From the NCBI GenBank assembly GCA_963573305.1, contig OY754329.1, positions 146,455,266 to 146,519,265 of the forward strand: a stretch of 64,000 nt of DNA, in the 5' to 3' direction. The DNA is from Pyrrhosoma nymphula (Eukaryota > Arthropoda > Insecta > Odonata > Coenagrionidae). A program made the translations under genes and the position numbers. The notes beneath the pieces were generated by a model. It made no database searches. It had not been told where the DNA came from and was given only the letters and a program-made list of their open reading frames with translations. Below, one piece after another: positions 45,401 through 56,840 of this stretch (the first letter of the stretch is position 1; each line of letters begins with the position of its first letter).

Positions 45401-48400
45401 GCGCGTGCTATGAAATTCCGAAGGGAAATTCGCACTGGGTTGGGAAATATGCTGTAATTATTACGGTAGAGCGAGAGGCAATTGGAAAATATTTCACTGA
45501 ATATAGGCATGATCTTTGTTTGCGGCTGAAGAGTGGAGAGGTATGAATTTGCCTGCTTTATACAACTGGCGTAACTGCTCTAGAAAATATTTCCACAGAG
45601 AAAAACTCGTTTTCTCGTTTTCTGGGAAGAATTCCATATAAATGAGAGTACTTGAGTTTGGAAGCCAACGAATTAAAGGAAAAATAGTACAGATGAATAT
45701 GACAACCGGTATAGTTAATGGTTGGGTGAAAGAAAGCATTTGACAGCGAGACAAGGCCAGAAGAAAGGGAGCACAAGATAAATCTGGCATGCAAATGGCT
45801 CCAAAATTTGATGGTATCAGTTTTTCGTAGCACAAAGATTGAGTAGGATGTATCAATATGGAGATTCAAATAATAGAGCACAGCTGGCAATGCAGTTTGG
45901 CCAGGATGGATACTGCGTCAAGGCAATTGAGATTTGTATCATTCAACCGGAAGTTGCTATAGGATTTGTTTCTAAGTTTAAGGGTAACAGGACAACTAGA
46001 CAATTATAAGCCAAGATGGTAATCTAGAAATATATAGAGAAACGGGAACATCAGGGCAAGGTAAAATTTCATAATAGTATGCCAGTGGGTAACGAATAAT
46101 TTTCCAATGACTTTTTGAACCACAGCAGAGTGCATTACCCAGATAAGCCTACCATTTCCAATTGGACCCAGCTTTATGACGTCTTCTACAGATGAAATTG
46201 AGATAAATTACGCCAAACAGGTGAGCATTATAATGAGAAGGGATAAAGCGGCAACGAACGCTTAGAGATTACGATAAACGCTAATGAGGAATTTGAATTA
46301 AACGATCTTCGAAAACGAAATTAAACGATGGAAAGAGGTTAATCAAAGATAATTTCCGATGCATAGGTCAATAGGCTACTTATCAGCTGTAAATAGCGAA
46401 TAATACCAACACGTCGAAAAAATTATCATAGCGTAAGTTATTCATAGACCTAGACCTCTTTTACTCCACAGACCAAAATTAAATTTCCCTAAATGCAAAA
46501 GATTCATCCTTCAACATGCATCAAGATAAAACATAATGGAAAAATTTCAGCATTCTCTACCTGGCTAGCGTTATCCCAAGAATTGAGGAGCAGTTACAAC
46601 ACCTTGTTTTTTAACGTAAATGCACCCGATGTCGGTCATTTGAAACATTTTAGGTTGGTGTTTATTTTACGTTCTGCCATTTAGAGAAAAATCATAAGAT
46701 ATAGAACAACATTTATTTCTCGTGAAGCATCGCGAGTTCAAGGTTATCGAATTATTTGACAGGGGAAAATAATATTCGAAAACTTTTCTTTTCACTTAAG
46801 CAGCGAAAAATGACACAAAAACCGAATAGAGGTGGGAATTTAATCCAAGATTGTGACAAACAATGGACAGTCTATGTGTTTCAAGTCCTGAGTGTTTTCA
46901 TGCAATTTCGTCAAGGGTAGTTTGGTTTCGCGTCAGATTATTAAACATTCGATCGGGTGAAAATAACCTAAGATTGATAGATACTCTGAGATAAATCAAC
47001 CTTATTTGATTTTTCTCTGAGACAATCGCGTCGTGCTAATAGTGGGGTGAAAATATTTGGCGATAATCTGATGTAAGCAAATTGTTATGCGTTCCGAGAA
47101 TCTATAGAAGCATCATTACTTCCAAATCCAAATCAAAGAAAGTTCACGGTTACTACAGATTGGAAATATTTCCATTGAATAAAATCTGATAATAGGTAAA
47201 TTGCTTTCCCATTACGATTATTCTACTTTTACTCTATCCGCCAAGTAACCGCTTGTCCCATAAACTTCATCACGCTCAAAAACTAGATTTGATGGGTGAA
47301 CTACCGTCCCCTTCAAATTGCCTAGATTTCCCTTCCATCCGAACCAAAATATGCGAGCTGACCTGATCAGGACGAGCAAGAGAAGAGGAAAGCTTCTTCA
47401 CCTTCGATCCCACCTCATGTCCACCTCCTTTTTATCCTAAACCATTAAATACCCCAGAACGACCATGAATACTTGACATGAATCTTTTCACCTGAAGATG
47501 ACGATTTGCAGTAGAAAATCGATTCTATTTAATTTTAAATACTTTTTCACATCCCAAAAACAGTTCAGTATGCCTCTCACATCGGGAAAATCAACAAGCA
47601 GCAGCGGAAGTTGGACCACTTTCAACGAATTATGCAATTCACTTTGTCTTTATTTTCTATACAATATAGATCAACTTTATAACGGGAGTCCGTAGCACAT
47701 CCGATCTCACTCCCAAAGACCCATCCACCCCAAGAATCCCATCTCCTCTCCTCTGTCGACAAACACCTCACAACCAAGCAGCCAAAGAAACATTGCAACA
47801 ATTAAGAAAACAACAACTCTTTTAAAGTAATAAATGATTTCATATATAAAAATACTTTTTATTTAAACCACGCTTGTATTGAATCTCATTAGAGCGTTGA
47901 TTCGGATCATAAAGTATCGGCTCACTATTACTGGGTATCACTCGTCTTTATATAAATTGTGCAACGGTTCTTGGAGATTTAAATTATTCGAAATTCTTCT
48001 CACTATACTTCTTGTAAATGCCACAATGATGGTCGAGATGAATTGCAACAGCGCTGACTGCGAGTAGACAATGTGATGCGGGCGGCGTCATGTTAGGATA
48101 CAGAAATTTAAAATGTAAACCATTTAATTATTGTACATTATTACGCTAATTAGTAAATTTAATGACCGATTCATGTATTTTAATCGAAATTAAGTAAAAG
48201 TACCAAATATCAGCTCGATTGAACAATGGGAAGTGGGTTAGATTTCGATTACAATATTCCATCAGTACAAACAACAAACAAACAGACCAAGTTAAAATAA
48301 GCGTGGTAAAATAATGAGAACAAGTCCGAAAACATTACGCCGAAGCGTCAAACGTTACAGGACGTAAAAAAACGCCAGTGTCCTGGGTGGGAAAAAATCC

Positions 48401-48500
48401 ACTAACTGGAAACTCGAAAATACGACCCTAAGATTAGCAGGCGAAGATACTACCCGGCCGTCATCATGGCTGCCTCTGTCATTAAAATTAGGCCTCCGTG
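42400..48500. other. Mostly AT-rich non-coding stretch
   Basis: No gene, RNA or complete repeat that I can support over 6 kb. Notable composition: an AT-only microsatellite-like run at 42,990-43,025, and a GC-richer segment at 44,730-44,960. Frames of 69-120 codons occur (for example 45856-45494, minus), but none carries a recognisable domain. Confidence 0.55.
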
Positions 48501-49010
48501 GTATAATTAATTTTTATTTCTATGATCAAGGTACAGTAGTTGGTCGACATGGATGAAGGGGGTGTTCAAAGGGAGGGGGAAGGAGGTTGAAGGGGTTTGG
48601 GAGGAACGCGAGAATGGACTCGCGCGAGCCTCGAGACCTCAAACTGGTCACGCGACCAATTTGGGCCATCGGCGGATAATGCCGTCCGTTTCTGACCGCT
48701 CGGAAAGCGAAGCGACCGAAACTTCCGTCCCGGCCCACGCTCCGTCCAAAAAGGCGACGCTGTTGCCGATGTACACACGCCAACACACATACAGTTCAGC
48801 GGCCCGCCGCGCCCGCACGACAGCGAGGTTTCCTCGATGGCGCCATTAACTGCCTTTCCCTGCGATCCTGCGCATCCATTCCAAAACCAAAACAACAATC
48901 TTCGCAACCCATATAACTTTTTTCTGCCCCACGCGCGCTTTCGGTTGTATCTCCTCTACACAATACTCCGCGAGCCGCCACGGGGCTTGTGGCAGGGGGT
49001 ATTAGGACGT
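48500..49010. other. GC-rich island
   Basis: CpG-containing segment open in several frames on both strands (98-113 codons). Translations are rich in Arg, Ala and Pro without a domain. A promoter-associated CpG island is possible but unproven. Confidence 0.4.
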
Positions 49011-49375
49011 CAACCATGAAAATAATAAGTTTAATTTTTTTCCGTTTCATGTTTTACTGCACTCCCGTATCCGTTTCAAGGACGCGGTCGACATTCTTTC
49101 GCAATAGCCCTCAAATTATCAAGTCATTTGAATATAATTTCTGTGTGTCAGTACTTGGGATTTCCTGTTTCCTCTATTTTTATACATTTGCTCCTATTTA
49201 TAGTATGTACATGACATATAGAAGCGTCTGTAATTATGGTCTATGTTGTTTTATAATTAATCTGATCACAATCATGAAAGGGAAGTCTAATGATATTTGA
49301 AATTTAGATTGCCTTAATGAATAGGAAAACTATTAGTTTGAAAAGCGTCCACTTCTTAGACAATATTACTTGCAA

Positions 49376-49432
49376 TTAACCCCCTGCCACACCTGCCTGA
49401 GGTGGCTTGCAGAGTATAATGTAAATGTAGAA
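49376..49432 (+). repeat. LINE/SINE 3'-tail-like segment
   Basis: Reads cccctgccacacctgcctg, then gagtataatgtaaatgtag. A similar skeleton occurs at 62,338-62,394 (cccctgccacacgcactcg, then gataatgtgtagctgtag). The two share the start and end with a variable middle. This suggests the 3' ends of two copies of one retroposon. The family is not identified. Confidence 0.4.
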
Positions 49433-49439
49433 GAATCAG

Positions 49440-50575
49440 TTCGGTAGTCCCTTCTTATTGCCGCTTCTAACATTTTTGAGATATTTTTTCAAGTAATCTT
49501 ATCCAGCTTCCGAGTCTTTATAGGGGCTCCCAACCAAATCCTTACAACAGCTGTACGTTACATTTTCCGTTCGCTCGTAACAGTGCGCCTTTCCTTTGTA
49601 TTTTATTGTGTGCATTACATCTATTCGTGCAGGGCCCCAAATGCTCTCAGCGTATGCGAGTTGTGGCCTAACCAGGGCGAAGTTACACCTCTTTCACTTT
49701 TTCATCCTAGGACCAACCCAATGTTCGCTTAAAACATACTACTCACTTTAACTCAGCGCCCTAAATGCTTCGTACAAAAGCGACTAGGCGACGGTTGGGA
49801 AGAGTATGGGTGCGAGAGACGGAATTTTTCTCGACCGATAACTCGTGTCCTCTCTCATGCTCTCTCTTTAATAGAAACACCTCAGTCTTCCAATACCGCC
49901 TCTTCTTCCCGCGGCTGCATACGCGCTTCCCAACGGCCCGGAATACTTCCCGGGGCACACAAATACACGGCCATACACATACAGCCATGCGGTAATATCG
50001 TCCCCGCCACACGTAAGCCTCTTAAGCACATTTTGGTCGGCGCGTCCAAAACGAGAGCTTTCGGAGGGCCCGAGTCACTCCAATTATTTGGTCGATTGAA
50101 TTGGGAACCCACTGTGATTTAATGTTTCCAAAATCCTGGCTCCCCTCCCCCCACCATCTCTCGATTCCACGTCCCCACACCCTGTGGGGGTCGGTTTGAA
50201 GTCCTTGAGTCGTCCGAATCGCCCACACTCCCGCTAAGATTTTTTTGTTGCAAATTTCCAAATGCTACAAATAGGCCGCCATCCCATTTTGCCACACAGA
50301 GAAGGGATGGGTTCGAGTAACACCGAAACCGTACAAAATACGCTCTCGGGCAAACCAATACACTAGGCAACATGGTTTCACTGAATAGAATACTGGATTT
50401 TCAAGAGAATGCTCATTAGCATTAGTTAAAAAAAATAACCGTAGCTAATTATGCATAAAAGATAGTCACATTTCGAGATGGCAGAACAAGTAACAAGGAT
50501 GTTACAGCAAAATAAAAATCAATAGTCCATTCGATTCACTTTAGAAGAATCCTCATATAGGGGAAAACTTTTACT
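49440..50575. other. Non-coding stretch
   Basis: GC-richer in 49,760-50,200 with overlapping frames on both strands (76-84 codons). No domain or repeat recognised. Confidence 0.5.
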
Positions 50576-50580
50576 GACAG

Positions 50581-50803
50581 CATTATCACAGAAACACTTT
50601 GTAAATTTCCACAACCAGTTTATTTTACCGACCTAAGTTTCAGCAAAACATTGCCATTATCAAGGCAAAGTAATGATCATCTACCTATATATAATGCTCG
50701 CAGATGATTGTTACTTTACCTTGATAATGGCTATGTTTTGCTGAAACCTAGGTCGGTAAATTAAACTGGCTGTAGAAATTTACACAGTGTTTCTGTGATA
50801 ATG
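50581..50803. mobile_element. Foldback element, copy 6: 102-bp arms
   Basis: Arms 50581-50682 and 50702-50803 are inverted copies of equal length with about nine differences (roughly 91% identity), around a 19-base loop. From the outside in they carry cattatcacagaaacact, ttgtaaatttccaca, ttaccgacctaagtttc and caaaacattgccattatc. This is the longest and most complete hairpin of the family in the window. No coding capacity. Confidence 0.8.
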
Positions 50804-50809
50804 ATGTCG

Positions 50810-51670
50810 GTAACACATGCCCACAAATTAACGCCTGATACATAAAAAAACTTTGATTGAATTCAATAATGAAGTTGAGACATCCGTGGAGGATTCTCCG
50901 TGGGATGAGCGAGAGGTTAACAGACAGTAGGTGTGGGACTAGGAAGAAGAATACATGAGAGAGAAATCGTAAAGTGAAGGGCAAGTGCGAAACTCATGTC
51001 GAAGCAGGAAAAGTCCTTCTACGGGGCTCTCCGCCGCCATGTCAAAATACACGCGCTAGTGTTATCGTGTATCGAGGTTGAAGACATCCCGTGCGAGAAG
51101 GGAGCATCAAAAGTGAGGGAGTGTGAGTTTGAAAACACAGTGCTCGAACATTGGAATGTAGAGGGAAGAAATTTTAAAATATTCTACTTTCAATTATTTT
51201 AGATTTCACGCTACGCATTTTTAGGCTGTTAATAACAAGGAAAAACATTAATAATAGAAATATACTGAATTGAAAAAGGTCTTCACGGGTTTCCCATCGG
51301 GTGATTGATTATGTTACCGACGTTTCGACGGAAAAGTCGTTTATCTTCGCCGAAAAAGGACGGTGGTAAAATTGTTCGTGTCTTAAATTTTAAAAGTAAT
51401 AATAAACGGATGCTCCGTTACAATATAATAGCTATTCTAAATAAAAATCTTAAAGATTATGTACAGGGCAAATGGAATCTTGCGTGCGTGACTTTTAAAG
51501 GCAGTCTGAGTTACCACCTTGCTTAGTCTTTTTTATGTCCCACAAAAATTAATGACAAGTTATTAGCTACAAGTTAATATCATGTAACAGGGCTAGTAAT
51601 CGATATATCTATGGATAATTTTAACTTTTTTACCTAATACTTTAATTCGGAAATATACTAATGTCAATCT
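50810..51670. other. AT-rich non-coding stretch
   Basis: No gene or repeat recognised. Confidence 0.6.
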
Positions 51671-51676
51671 TTATTC

Positions 51677-51800
51677 GGTGGCGGCGAGTTTCGTCCTCGC
51701 CTGCTGATCCGAAGGTCGCGGGTTCGAGTCTCCTCTGGGGAGGACTTTTCACCTCATGGGGCATGTTCATTGTTGTTAAGTTGCAATGCCTGATGTAATA
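51677..51800 (+). repeat. tRNA-derived SINE, family A copy 2
   Basis: Head cggtggcggcgagtttcg, anticodon region cctcgcctgctgatcc, B-box ggttcgagtctcc (51721-51733), then acttttcacctcatggggc. Matches the copy at 26,919 in order and in most positions of the head. This copy is closer to a tRNA consensus in the B box. Confidence 0.6.
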
Positions 51801-51809
51801 CGCCCTTTC

Positions 51810-53680
51810 CCGTTTTTTATGCGGCTATTTCAAGGATGATAATAAATAAAATAAATAAAAAAAATAAAACAATTAAGTCTCCTGAAGAATTATTTTCTCT
51901 AAAGACCATATTTTTTACAGTGGGTATGTAATTAAGCTGTATTTCAACATAGATATTACATTCGGCAGTGCATTTGGGTTCCGAGGACAAGGAAAGAGGC
52001 GTAATATAAATTTCACCACACGCACCTTGTGGCTGGGACAGTATGGACACACTCACAGAGCCTCACAGTGAAAAAGGGAGACACAGAGCAGCAAACCCGC
52101 CGCCCGAAAACAGTTTCCGCCTTTCCGACTCGTCTATCCATAAATCTACGGCCAAGAGGTTCTGGTTAGTGAATGACCTCAGCAACGGAACGCCGATACT
52201 CTACCACCACCACCCCACCTCCCGAAATATATTCGCTCAAACACAGATATAGTCGCGCGGTCAAGACCAGCGCGAAGCTCTGCAAAACGTATCCGTTCGC
52301 GCGGATTCGACAAAACGATCCATTGTTTTCGCTTCACGCCGGATATGCACGGGTAGGGAGAGATATGCAGGGAGTGAGAGTTGGTGGATCGAGAGCGTTG
52401 GCTCTACTTTTTATCATTTTGGGTCGGTCGTTCCGATTTTGTGACCACTCTACCGTCCCGTTCTCGGCTTTCGAGCTCAAGTCCTTCACAAACCACCACC
52501 CACAGTTTTGAATAAAAACAAACCTCACTCCACGTCTACCTCCACACCTCTATCACACAACGCGCCCGGGTGCAGGTGCACCCCACTTTTTCCCTCCTCC
52601 CTTTTCGCCTCCCCACGATAATGGGCGATGATGCATCGGAGACAAAACGTTAACTCGGTCCTCCGCACAGTGAGAGACCACGGCCTTCTGCGCAATTGGA
52701 GCCGGCGCGGCGGTTATGCGAATGGACGAGTCCAACCAAAGGATTGCACGTAACTAACAACACGTCAACCTCCAACGGCCACCAAACCCCCTGTTTATTT
52801 GGGACAAACTGGGATTGCCACTCGCGAACCTGGTTTTGCTCTTTTTACAAGGCTTCATGCCGCTCTCCTCATTCCTTCACTATCTGCCGTTCTTCATTTT
52901 CCGCCGCCTGTCGCTTTATGACGGGCACGATCGCTCAATCGAAGAACCTATTATTTTGCAGTCCCATACCTCCCACTCTCCACGTTCACTCGACGGGGCT
53001 AATTAGCAAACGAATAACTTCGAAGTAGTCCTGTAAACAGCGCGTCGGGATTCGGCGACGCAGACGTTAAGGCGCCAGGATTCCGGCCTCTTTTTTTATT
53101 TCAAGGTTTTGAGTGCCGCCCTTTGGATTAACTGCTGTGATATTGCGGGCGGTGTAAATCACCGTTACTGTTTTCCCAAACACTTATATCCACACAGCGG
53201 ACAGTTACAAATGTTGTTTAGGGTCCGAAACAGGCTCTTTAAATCATTTTCCTTAACTAGGCGAGTAAACGAGTTGTTTTTCGCCAATTTATTCCTAGTT
53301 ACGCTCTGGCATTCCCTACGAAGATGTGTAAAAGGAAGGACAACCGCATTTAGGCGAAAGAGCTGCTACTTTTAATAAGTGTCACAACTATTGTCAAACT
53401 AGTATCACTATGCTGTCACTGAGCCTTTTAGCTGGGTTGGACGATTAGCATGATGAGATTTGTATTTAAGTGAAGCAAAAAACTAAAAAAAAAGTCCCTT
53501 CGATATACAAATGAACTAGCTTATAAGTAACCTATATGACTTATTTGATGAGCAAGTAGCATACGTGCAAGCATGAACGAATTCCATTGGCCGAAATAAA
53601 CTCCGGGTCACGTTATCAAAAAAACATTTCCAGTACACATTGCTTATGTCTCATCAAGTTGAATGCTAATAGTTTTCTCC
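51810..53680. other. Non-coding stretch
   Basis: GC-richer between 52,050 and 53,100. Frames up to 112 codons overlap on both strands without domains. No repeat recognised. Confidence 0.5.
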
Positions 53681-53687
53681 TTTGTAG

Positions 53688-54032
53688 CCATTGACATGCT
53701 GGCGGTACATCATCATGAATGGGTCCTCAAATATTGGAATAAATTTCACTGTGGTGCCCAAAATTACTAATCACATTTACCCATGGTTTTTAATTCATAA
53801 TTTTAAAAGCATAAATGAAATATTCTTGCGATTCATTCTTCTTACTATCCAGAATCCATTGAGATTCTGGATAGTAAGTTTTTACATGCACCTGGTCATT
53901 TATATTATATTTAATGACCATATCAACGAAATCAATATTTTGACGCTTGTTGTAGCATGGCGCGTCACTTTATTTAAAAGAAACGTTGCTCTAGGCATAA
54001 ACTTAAGTCTCTATAACCTCTATTATTTCTGA
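53688..54032 (+). CDS. Possible exon after strong acceptor, hydrophobic frame
   Basis: A good acceptor (agttttctcctttgtag, ending 53687) opens a frame of about 114 codons to a TGA at 54030-54032. The translation is hydrophobic with several aromatic residues and could hold membrane segments, but I recognise no family. A 16-bp perfect inverted repeat (53841-53856 and 53863-53878) sits in the middle of the frame, which is unusual for coding sequence. AT-rich DNA gives such hydrophobic frames by chance, so support is weak. Confidence 0.12.
   Translation, partial: PLTCWRYIIMNGSSNIGINFTVVPKITNHIYPWFLIHNFKSINEIFLRFILLTIQNPLRFWIVSFYMHLVIYIIFNDHINEINILTLVVAWRVTLFKRNVALGINLSLYNLYYF
53841..53878. repeat. 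16-bp perfect inverted repeat
   Basis: cttactatccagaatc and its exact complement around a 6-base loop (cattga). Could form a stable hairpin in RNA or DNA. No T-run follows, so it is not a bacterial-style terminator, and the genome is eukaryotic in any case. Confidence 0.85.
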
Positions 54033-54039
54033 ATTACTA

Positions 54040-55560
54040 CATCAGCAAGATTTTCACGAATGACTGAATTAATGAATTCGATCCACAAGGCAATTTGAAA
54101 TATTACAGGATCGCAAGAATCCGTGCGGTTTTACTCAAAGCTATATTCTCACATCATAGCGTGGTGAAGTTCATGGTTGTTAGCTAAGGGCATAGGGTAA
54201 TGTGCACGAGGGTCAACAGATATCTCTCTATCTAAGTTGATATGATTGACGGATGATTTGATGATGGCAACAAAGGGTTTGGGGACAAGCTATAAATACC
54301 GTATTAGCTAGTGTACTTATTCAAGGATAAGTAGGTCCACAATGGGGAAAATAGTCGACCTTTCAAACATTTGATAACTGTTAATAATGAAGTTCCTGAT
54401 AAAGAAAAAAATGTAAAAGAAAAAAAAAACGAGTGTAGATGACAGGTAACAAGGATGGCAGCCAACAGCGACCAAAAATAATTGTATGCTACCAAACAAA
54501 TATGGATTATGAGAGGTTACCACATTTGAATGCTAGATATCAGGATAAGCCAATTAACAGGAAAGAGGAAAATTCCAGTAATATTTCTCTGCATCTAATC
54601 ACTTCTCCGTATACTCAGAAATGCTAATGAAAATGCATTTACAAGAGACAATATCCATTGAAGGAAAAGCCAGTTAACAATAAACAAATGCCGAAAAGAG
54701 AGATTACTGTTAGTAGCATCGTAATCAGTCGTATTATATTTAATTCTTTGAAGAAATGTTTTCAAGAACAAGTTCTCCCACAACAGTACAGATTACCAAT
54801 GACGTATTTCAAGATTTCACGTCATCTCTTGCCTTTTTACGGCGAAGAATCCAATCGCTCTTGAAAAGGTAATATTGAAAATTAGTGATGAGTGTGAAGC
54901 AATATTTATTACGCAACCTTTATTTTAATCTGAAAAGCAGTATATACATAAATTACAAAGAACATGAAAACATACACATATGTGGAAAAACAAAGAAAAC
55001 ACTACGGTTGGAGATTTCCGGGGAAATTTGAAATACATAGGAGGAATAACGCGTCAGCAAACACTATTGTATTCTGGCAACTTCAGATTCTCACAGTTTA
55101 AATTTCCTCGAATAGAAAGTTTAAAGGACAAAAAGTTGTATTTTTATCATTAGTGAAGTATCAGCGCAAATGAAATCTCGACCACTGTATGAGTTCATAT
55201 CTTGCGATTATAATTTAAGACGTACTATTTACTTGGCTCCTAAAATGTAAAAGATTTACACATGGGTGGAGTATTAGTGAAAAAGCATTTTATTTCGCCT
55301 TAGAAAACGTTCTCAGGAGTTATCTATGCCGAAAGTAAAAGAAGTTCACGACATAAAGTCGATCTTAGCGGCTGCGGCCATCAATACAATCTTTTTATCT
55401 AGTTTTAGGATTATTGTGTCCCTTTTCACATAGACGGTTCTTCCTCGAGTGCTTAGGAAGCAGAAGGGACGCAGGGGAGGGGTGCAAGATAGAAGACATA
55501 AGGGATTCAGTTCGCGTGCCGACTTAAGTTAAACACTGCCCCTTCAATTACGGCGTGCCT
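54040..55560. other. AT-rich non-coding stretch
   Basis: No gene or repeat recognised. Small frames at 54,439-54,864 have no known motif. Confidence 0.6.
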
Positions 55561-56125
55561 TTCGGCGAGCCACAGGTGCAAAACATTTAGACGACGAACC
55601 CGGAACCGAGGGCGGAGGAGGGCGTGGGGGAGAAAAACGCCTCCGAAAGCCATATTTAATTCATTTGCCATCCTCACTCGGCCCTCTCTATCTCTTCGGG
55701 GTCTGGCCCTCCCACAGCCACCCCTGCGCGGCGCCAGCGCTGAACTAACATGGCAGGCCCTTCTCGAGGTGGCGTGGTGGTCCGGCCCTCGGGCCCCTAC
55801 CCGCCGCCGAGACTACCCTCGCTGAATAATTATGTCAAGTCCGTCGGCCTGGTGCGCTCACCATGGGAGGGACGACGATCGCCCTCACGGGGGTGGGGTG
55901 GCGGGTGATCATTGGGGGTTATCTGTCACGTATCGAGGCGAGGAGGAGGAATAGGGGGGGAGGAGGAGATAGGAGGAATAAGGCAAGCAAGCGACAGGGA
56001 AACAAGGACCAAAACGGAGAAGGTGGGTCTCGCTGTGACCGAAGCCTTATTTTTAGCTCGCTCAGTAGCGTCAGGCGTCCGCTTACGATAAATTCTCGAG
56101 AGCTAGACGTAGGACCGGTTTAATA
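55560..56125. other. GC-rich island
   Basis: Dense G and C with many CpGs (for example gcgcggcgccagcgc near 55,727). Frames on plus (86 codons, 55863-56123) are Arg/Gly-rich. Possible CpG island. No start site or exon can be fixed. Confidence 0.4.
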
Positions 56126-56129
56126 ATGT

Positions 56130-56840
56130 CTGGTTAACGGAAGATGACGAGGCCTTTTCATAGTAGTAACTGGCTCTACATAATACTTCATGCTGGCAGT
56201 TAGTTGGCGTGAGCGTTATCGATGGGAGAACCTATGGACTTTTTTTATTGAAAATATTTTACCATGGATTTTAAAACCGGCCCTTAAATGTTATTATAAC
56301 GCAAAGCATCCGATTTCGACAAATCTTTCGTTAAGTCACGGAGGTCTACCGATGATCGTCCATGGTACGCACTTTCTCAGGACGTAGTTAATCAATATTT
56401 TCATTGTTTAAACACACGCATTATAAATGGTAATATACTTAACCATCCGTGGGAGATAATAAATAACACTTTCAAATCCGTGAAAAGCATTAATAAAAAC
56501 CAATAAATACAAGAAAATTAGCAGTGCAAAACGTATAGCGCCCCTTTTACATAAAAAAGAACGCAAAAGAAAATAGCTATCAATGCAGCCGATTGCACAT
56601 GAAATTACATTGGCATTTAAACTCGATTAAACAACACCCGTTTTGAACATCACTGCATCAATGTCTTCAGCAATGGTATTATTTATAAATGACAAATATT
56701 TGGAATTAAATAACTTCGTATACTTTTAGTAGTTGGCAGTAAAATAACAAAATCTATTCATTCTGCAGATATAAATATAAATTCTATGAAATATGATGGG
56801 GTGAAGTTCACCTTAGAACATAATTTGAGACAATATTTTG
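56130..56840. other. AT-rich non-coding stretch
   Basis: No gene or repeat recognised. Confidence 0.6.
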
